This document shows, in pieces, positions 5,722 through 7,525 of a DNA stretch of 7,525 nt. The notes under the pieces are model-generated. The model did not search any database. It worked only from the letters and a program-made list of their open reading frames with translations, and had not been told where the DNA came from. The DNA is taken from the NCBI GenBank assembly GCA_001873675.1, contig MNZP01000041.1:1-7525 (forward strand), written 5' to 3'. This DNA comes from Syntrophaceae bacterium CG2_30_49_12 (lineage in GTDB: Bacteria; Desulfobacterota; Syntrophia; Syntrophales; CG2-30-49-12). The translations under genes and the position numbers were made by a program. Within the stretch, counting starts at the first letter, position 1. Each line of letters starts with the position of its first letter.

Positions 5722-5754
5722 AAGATCAGCTCTGTAAACCATAAAAGGCAATAA

Positions 5755-5783
5755 TTTCTAACTGACCTTTGTGGTATTGTCAA
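5755..5783 (-). promoter_or_regulatory. Promoter of tRNA-Leu
   Basis: On the minus strand a perfect TTGACA (plus 5778-5783) is followed at 17 bases by TAGAAA (plus 5755-5760). The -10 ends 33 bases before the mature 5' end of the tRNA, a normal leader length. Confidence 0.6.
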
Positions 5784-5795
5784 GAAAATTTGGAC

Positions 5796-5823
5796 TTGAA
5801 ACTAATCCTATTAATGCTATGAT
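5796..5823 (+). promoter_or_regulatory. Promoter of ribF
   Basis: TTGAAA (5796-5801) and TATGAT (5818-5823) each match five of six consensus bases and are 16 bases apart. Transcription would start near 5830, leaving a leader of about 35 bases, too short for an FMN riboswitch. The promoter is back to back with that of tRNA-Leu, with the -35 boxes 12 bases apart. Confidence 0.55.
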
Positions 5824-5864
5824 TGCTTGCAAATTAAAAGAAGAACAGGCAAAACGGATATAAT

Positions 5865-6803
5865 ATGAAAGTTATTAAAAGTATAGAAGATAAGTCCTCT
5901 TTTTGTGAATTCAGAGATGCGTTTGTAACGATAGGGAATTTCGACGGCATACACCTGGGTCACCAGCATATCATAAAAATGCTCATCAAGGAAGCCCGCC
6001 AGGACAATCGGAAGGCTGCGGTTATCACCTTTGACCCCCATCCCCAGATGGTCCTTCACCCGGAGAAGAGACCTTTTTATCTTATCACCTCTCTCGAAGA
6101 GAAAATCAAACTCCTCGAAAAGCTGGGAGTTGATGCCATCGTTCTCATACCGTTTTCTCTGGAATTTTCCAAGATAACGGCTGAGGACTTCGTCTGTCAG
6201 ATCCTCTCGGACAGCCTTCACATCAAGAAGATATTTATCGGCTATGACTATACCTTTGGAAAGGACAAGGTAGGAAATGCGGCGTTCTTGATGGACTTCG
6301 GAAACAGGCTGGGTTTTGACATAGATATCATCAATGCCATCAGGGTGGATGATACAATCGTCAGCAGTACCCGTATAAGAAATGCCATCCTTGAGGGGGA
6401 TGTGAAGACAGTTATCGCACCCCTCGGAAGACCTTACAACCTCGGCGGTATTGTCATCGAGGGAAACAGGCGGGGCGGCAGCCTCGGATTTCACACGGCC
6501 AATATAAAACCGGATAAGGTGTTAATCCCCGCTCACGGTGTTTATGCCGTCATTGTCCACCTGGAAGGAATCCGGTATCGAGGTGTTTCAAATATCGGGG
6601 TCAACCCCACCTTTGACGATGAGAGACTTTCCATAGAGGTGCATCTGCTTGATTTTGATAGAGATATCTACGGAAAAAGCCTGGAAGTCCTGTTTATTGA
6701 CCGGATAAGAGATGAGGTCAAGTTTGCCGATCCGGAAAAACTGGTCGCGCAGGTAAAACGGGACATTGAAAAAGCTGAAGCTATCCTGAAACCCTATTTT
6801 TAG
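5865..6803 (+). CDS. ribF: Bifunctional riboflavin kinase/FAD synthetase RibF
   Basis: The cytoplasmic enzyme phosphorylates riboflavin to FMN and adenylylates FMN to FAD. The 312-residue length equals the usual bacterial form. N-terminal FAD-synthetase domain (about 1-180): GNFDGIHLGH (24-33, the HxGH-type nucleotidyltransferase motif), TFDPHP (55-60), GYDYTFGKDKVGN and STRIRNAILEGDV. C-terminal kinase domain (about 185-308): GRPYNLGG (188-195), GFHTANI, VSNIGVNPTF (241-250, with the PTF motif) and EVHLLDFDRDIYG. Start ATG 5865 has only a weak ribosome site (CAGG about 16 bases upstream), but it begins where homologues do. nfi follows 14 bases after the stop, so the two are probably one operon. 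Confidence 0.97.
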   Translation: MKVIKSIEDKSSFCEFRDAFVTIGNFDGIHLGHQHIIKMLIKEARQDNRKAAVITFDPHPQMVLHPEKRPFYLITSLEEKIKLLEKLGVDAIVLIPFSLEFSKITAEDFVCQILSDSLHIKKIFIGYDYTFGKDKVGNAAFLMDFGNRLGFDIDIINAIRVDDTIVSSTRIRNAILEGDVKTVIAPLGRPYNLGGIVIEGNRRGGSLGFHTANIKPDKVLIPAHGVYAVIVHLEGIRYRGVSNIGVNPTFDDERLSIEVHLLDFDRDIYGKSLEVLFIDRIRDEVKFADPEKLVAQVKRDIEKAEAILKPYF

Positions 6804-6817
6804 CCTATCTTTCAATC

Positions 6818-7510
6818 ATGAAAATCAAACACCTGCACCGGTGGGATGTAACCTACAGGGAAGCTGTTGCCATCCAGCAGGAACTGAAGGAAAAGTTAAT
6901 CCTCCATGATGAAGATGTCGTAGAACCTATCAAGACGATCGCCGGCGCGGATGTATCTTATGAGAAAAGAAACGGTCTTCTTTTCGCCGCCGTTGTTTTG
7001 CTTGCCTTACCGACGATGGACATCATCGAAGAGGCCTCCTCTATCGAGGAAGTCCGCTTCCCCTATATTCCCGGCCTGTTGACCTTCAGGGAAGGTCCGC
7101 CTCTCCTGAAGGCATTTGAGAAACTGAATCACAATCCAGATGCCGTGATCTTTGACGGCCAGGGGATAGCACATCCGAGGGGTATCGGCCTCGCCTCTCA
7201 TATGGGATTGTTTCTCGATATCCCCACGGTGGGTTGTGCGAAGACACGACTCATCGGCAGTTATGACTTGGTAGGCGATCGGGTAGGGGATTGTACCGCC
7301 CTGATACACAATAACCAGTCCATCGGCGCCGTCCTGAGAACCAGGGAAAAGGTTAAGCCGGTGTTCGTTTCCCAGGGACACAGGATCGGGCTTCAAAGGG
7401 CCGTGGAAGTAGTTCTCTCATGCTGCACCCGCTACAGGCTTCCCGAACCAATAAGGCGCGCCCACCTTATCGTCAACCGTCTCCGCACTGGGGAAAGTTC
7501 AAGGAGTTAG
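6818..7510 (+). CDS. nfi: Endonuclease V (deoxyinosine-specific)
   Basis: Endonuclease V nicks DNA one phosphodiester 3' of deoxyinosine and starts repair of deaminated adenine. The 230-residue length fits the family. Key residues are seen: D45 in AGADVSY, the FPYIPGLLTFREGP block (81-94) with Y83 and E92, VIFDGQGIAHPRGIGLASH (110-128) with D113, K142 in GCAKTRLIG, and SQGHRIGL with H188 near the C-terminus. Together they match the catalytic acidic set and the damage-sensing PYIP wedge. The start ATG 6818 lacks a clear Shine-Dalgarno, so translation is probably coupled to ribF. The last residues (GESSRS) and the stop TAG 7508-7510 run into a repeat that begins near 7496. Confidence 0.96.
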   Translation: MKIKHLHRWDVTYREAVAIQQELKEKLILHDEDVVEPIKTIAGADVSYEKRNGLLFAAVVLLALPTMDIIEEASSIEEVRFPYIPGLLTFREGPPLLKAFEKLNHNPDAVIFDGQGIAHPRGIGLASHMGLFLDIPTVGCAKTRLIGSYDLVGDRVGDCTALIHNNQSIGAVLRTREKVKPVFVSQGHRIGLQRAVEVVLSCCTRYRLPEPIRRAHLIVNRLRTGESSRS

Positions 7511-7525
7511 GGTTCAGGGTTCAGG
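7496..7525 (+). repeat. GGGTTCA heptad repeat at the end of nfi (cut by the window edge)
   Basis: Two tandem GGGTTCA units (7510-7516 and 7517-7523) follow a degenerate AGTTCAAGG unit and continue past the window edge. The same heptad type (GGTTCAC, GGTTCAG, GGTTCAA) occurs at 5451-5469 and, inverted, at 5528-5550. Confidence 0.55.

Noticed and set aside
5859..5864. Perfect TATAAT directly before the ribF ATG
   Set aside because: There is no -35 at a suitable distance, and transcription from it would start inside the ribF coding region. The 5796-5823 pair is a better promoter.

Overview
The window is an ordinary bacterial chromosome segment of medium G+C with a small accessory insert in the middle. 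The gene content (RdgB, a GT4 glycogen-synthase-like transferase starting MFGWEFPP, an Hsp20, a YjbQ protein, RibF, endonuclease V), CCA-encoding tRNA genes and dispersed intergenic repeats suggest a Gram-negative anaerobe of the Desulfobacterota (Syntrophus-like) or a neighbouring group. This placement is an inference from gene style, not a proof.

Layout, plus strand on the left (1-2887): the C-terminal end of a probable N-acetylmuramoyl-L-alanine amidase; rdgB (ITP/XTP pyrophosphatase), whose reading frame runs on into a tRNA-Pro(UGG) gene; about 340 bases without a clear gene; a GT4 glycosyltransferase resembling glycogen/starch synthases; and an hsp20 gene split by one extra G in a G-run. 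A strong GC hairpin at 2916-2943 closes this block and serves the convergent genes on both sides.

Minus strand in the middle (2948-5721): reading from the right, tRNA-Leu(CAG), a composite repeat region, a pRiA4b ORF-3-like protein, a palindromic promoter, an AAA_14/DUF4143 ATPase, a 39-codon remnant of the C-terminus of a type I restriction-modification methylase (HsdM), and yjbQ. The ATPase, the pRiA4b-like gene, the methylase remnant and the repeats look like a decayed accessory island lying on the 3' side of tRNA-Leu.

Plus strand on the right (5796-7525): a sigma70-type promoter divergent from that of tRNA-Leu, then ribF (FMN/FAD synthesis) and nfi (endonuclease V, repair of deaminated DNA). 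The window ends inside another copy of a GGTTCA-type heptad repeat.

The functional links are loose. rdgB and nfi both deal with deaminated purines (pool cleaning and DNA repair) but are in separate transcription units. No complete new multi-gene system is visible. The most unusual points are the HsdM remnant, the palindrome covering the ATPase promoter, the frameshifted hsp20, the rdgB/tRNA overlap and the MITE-like repeat element.
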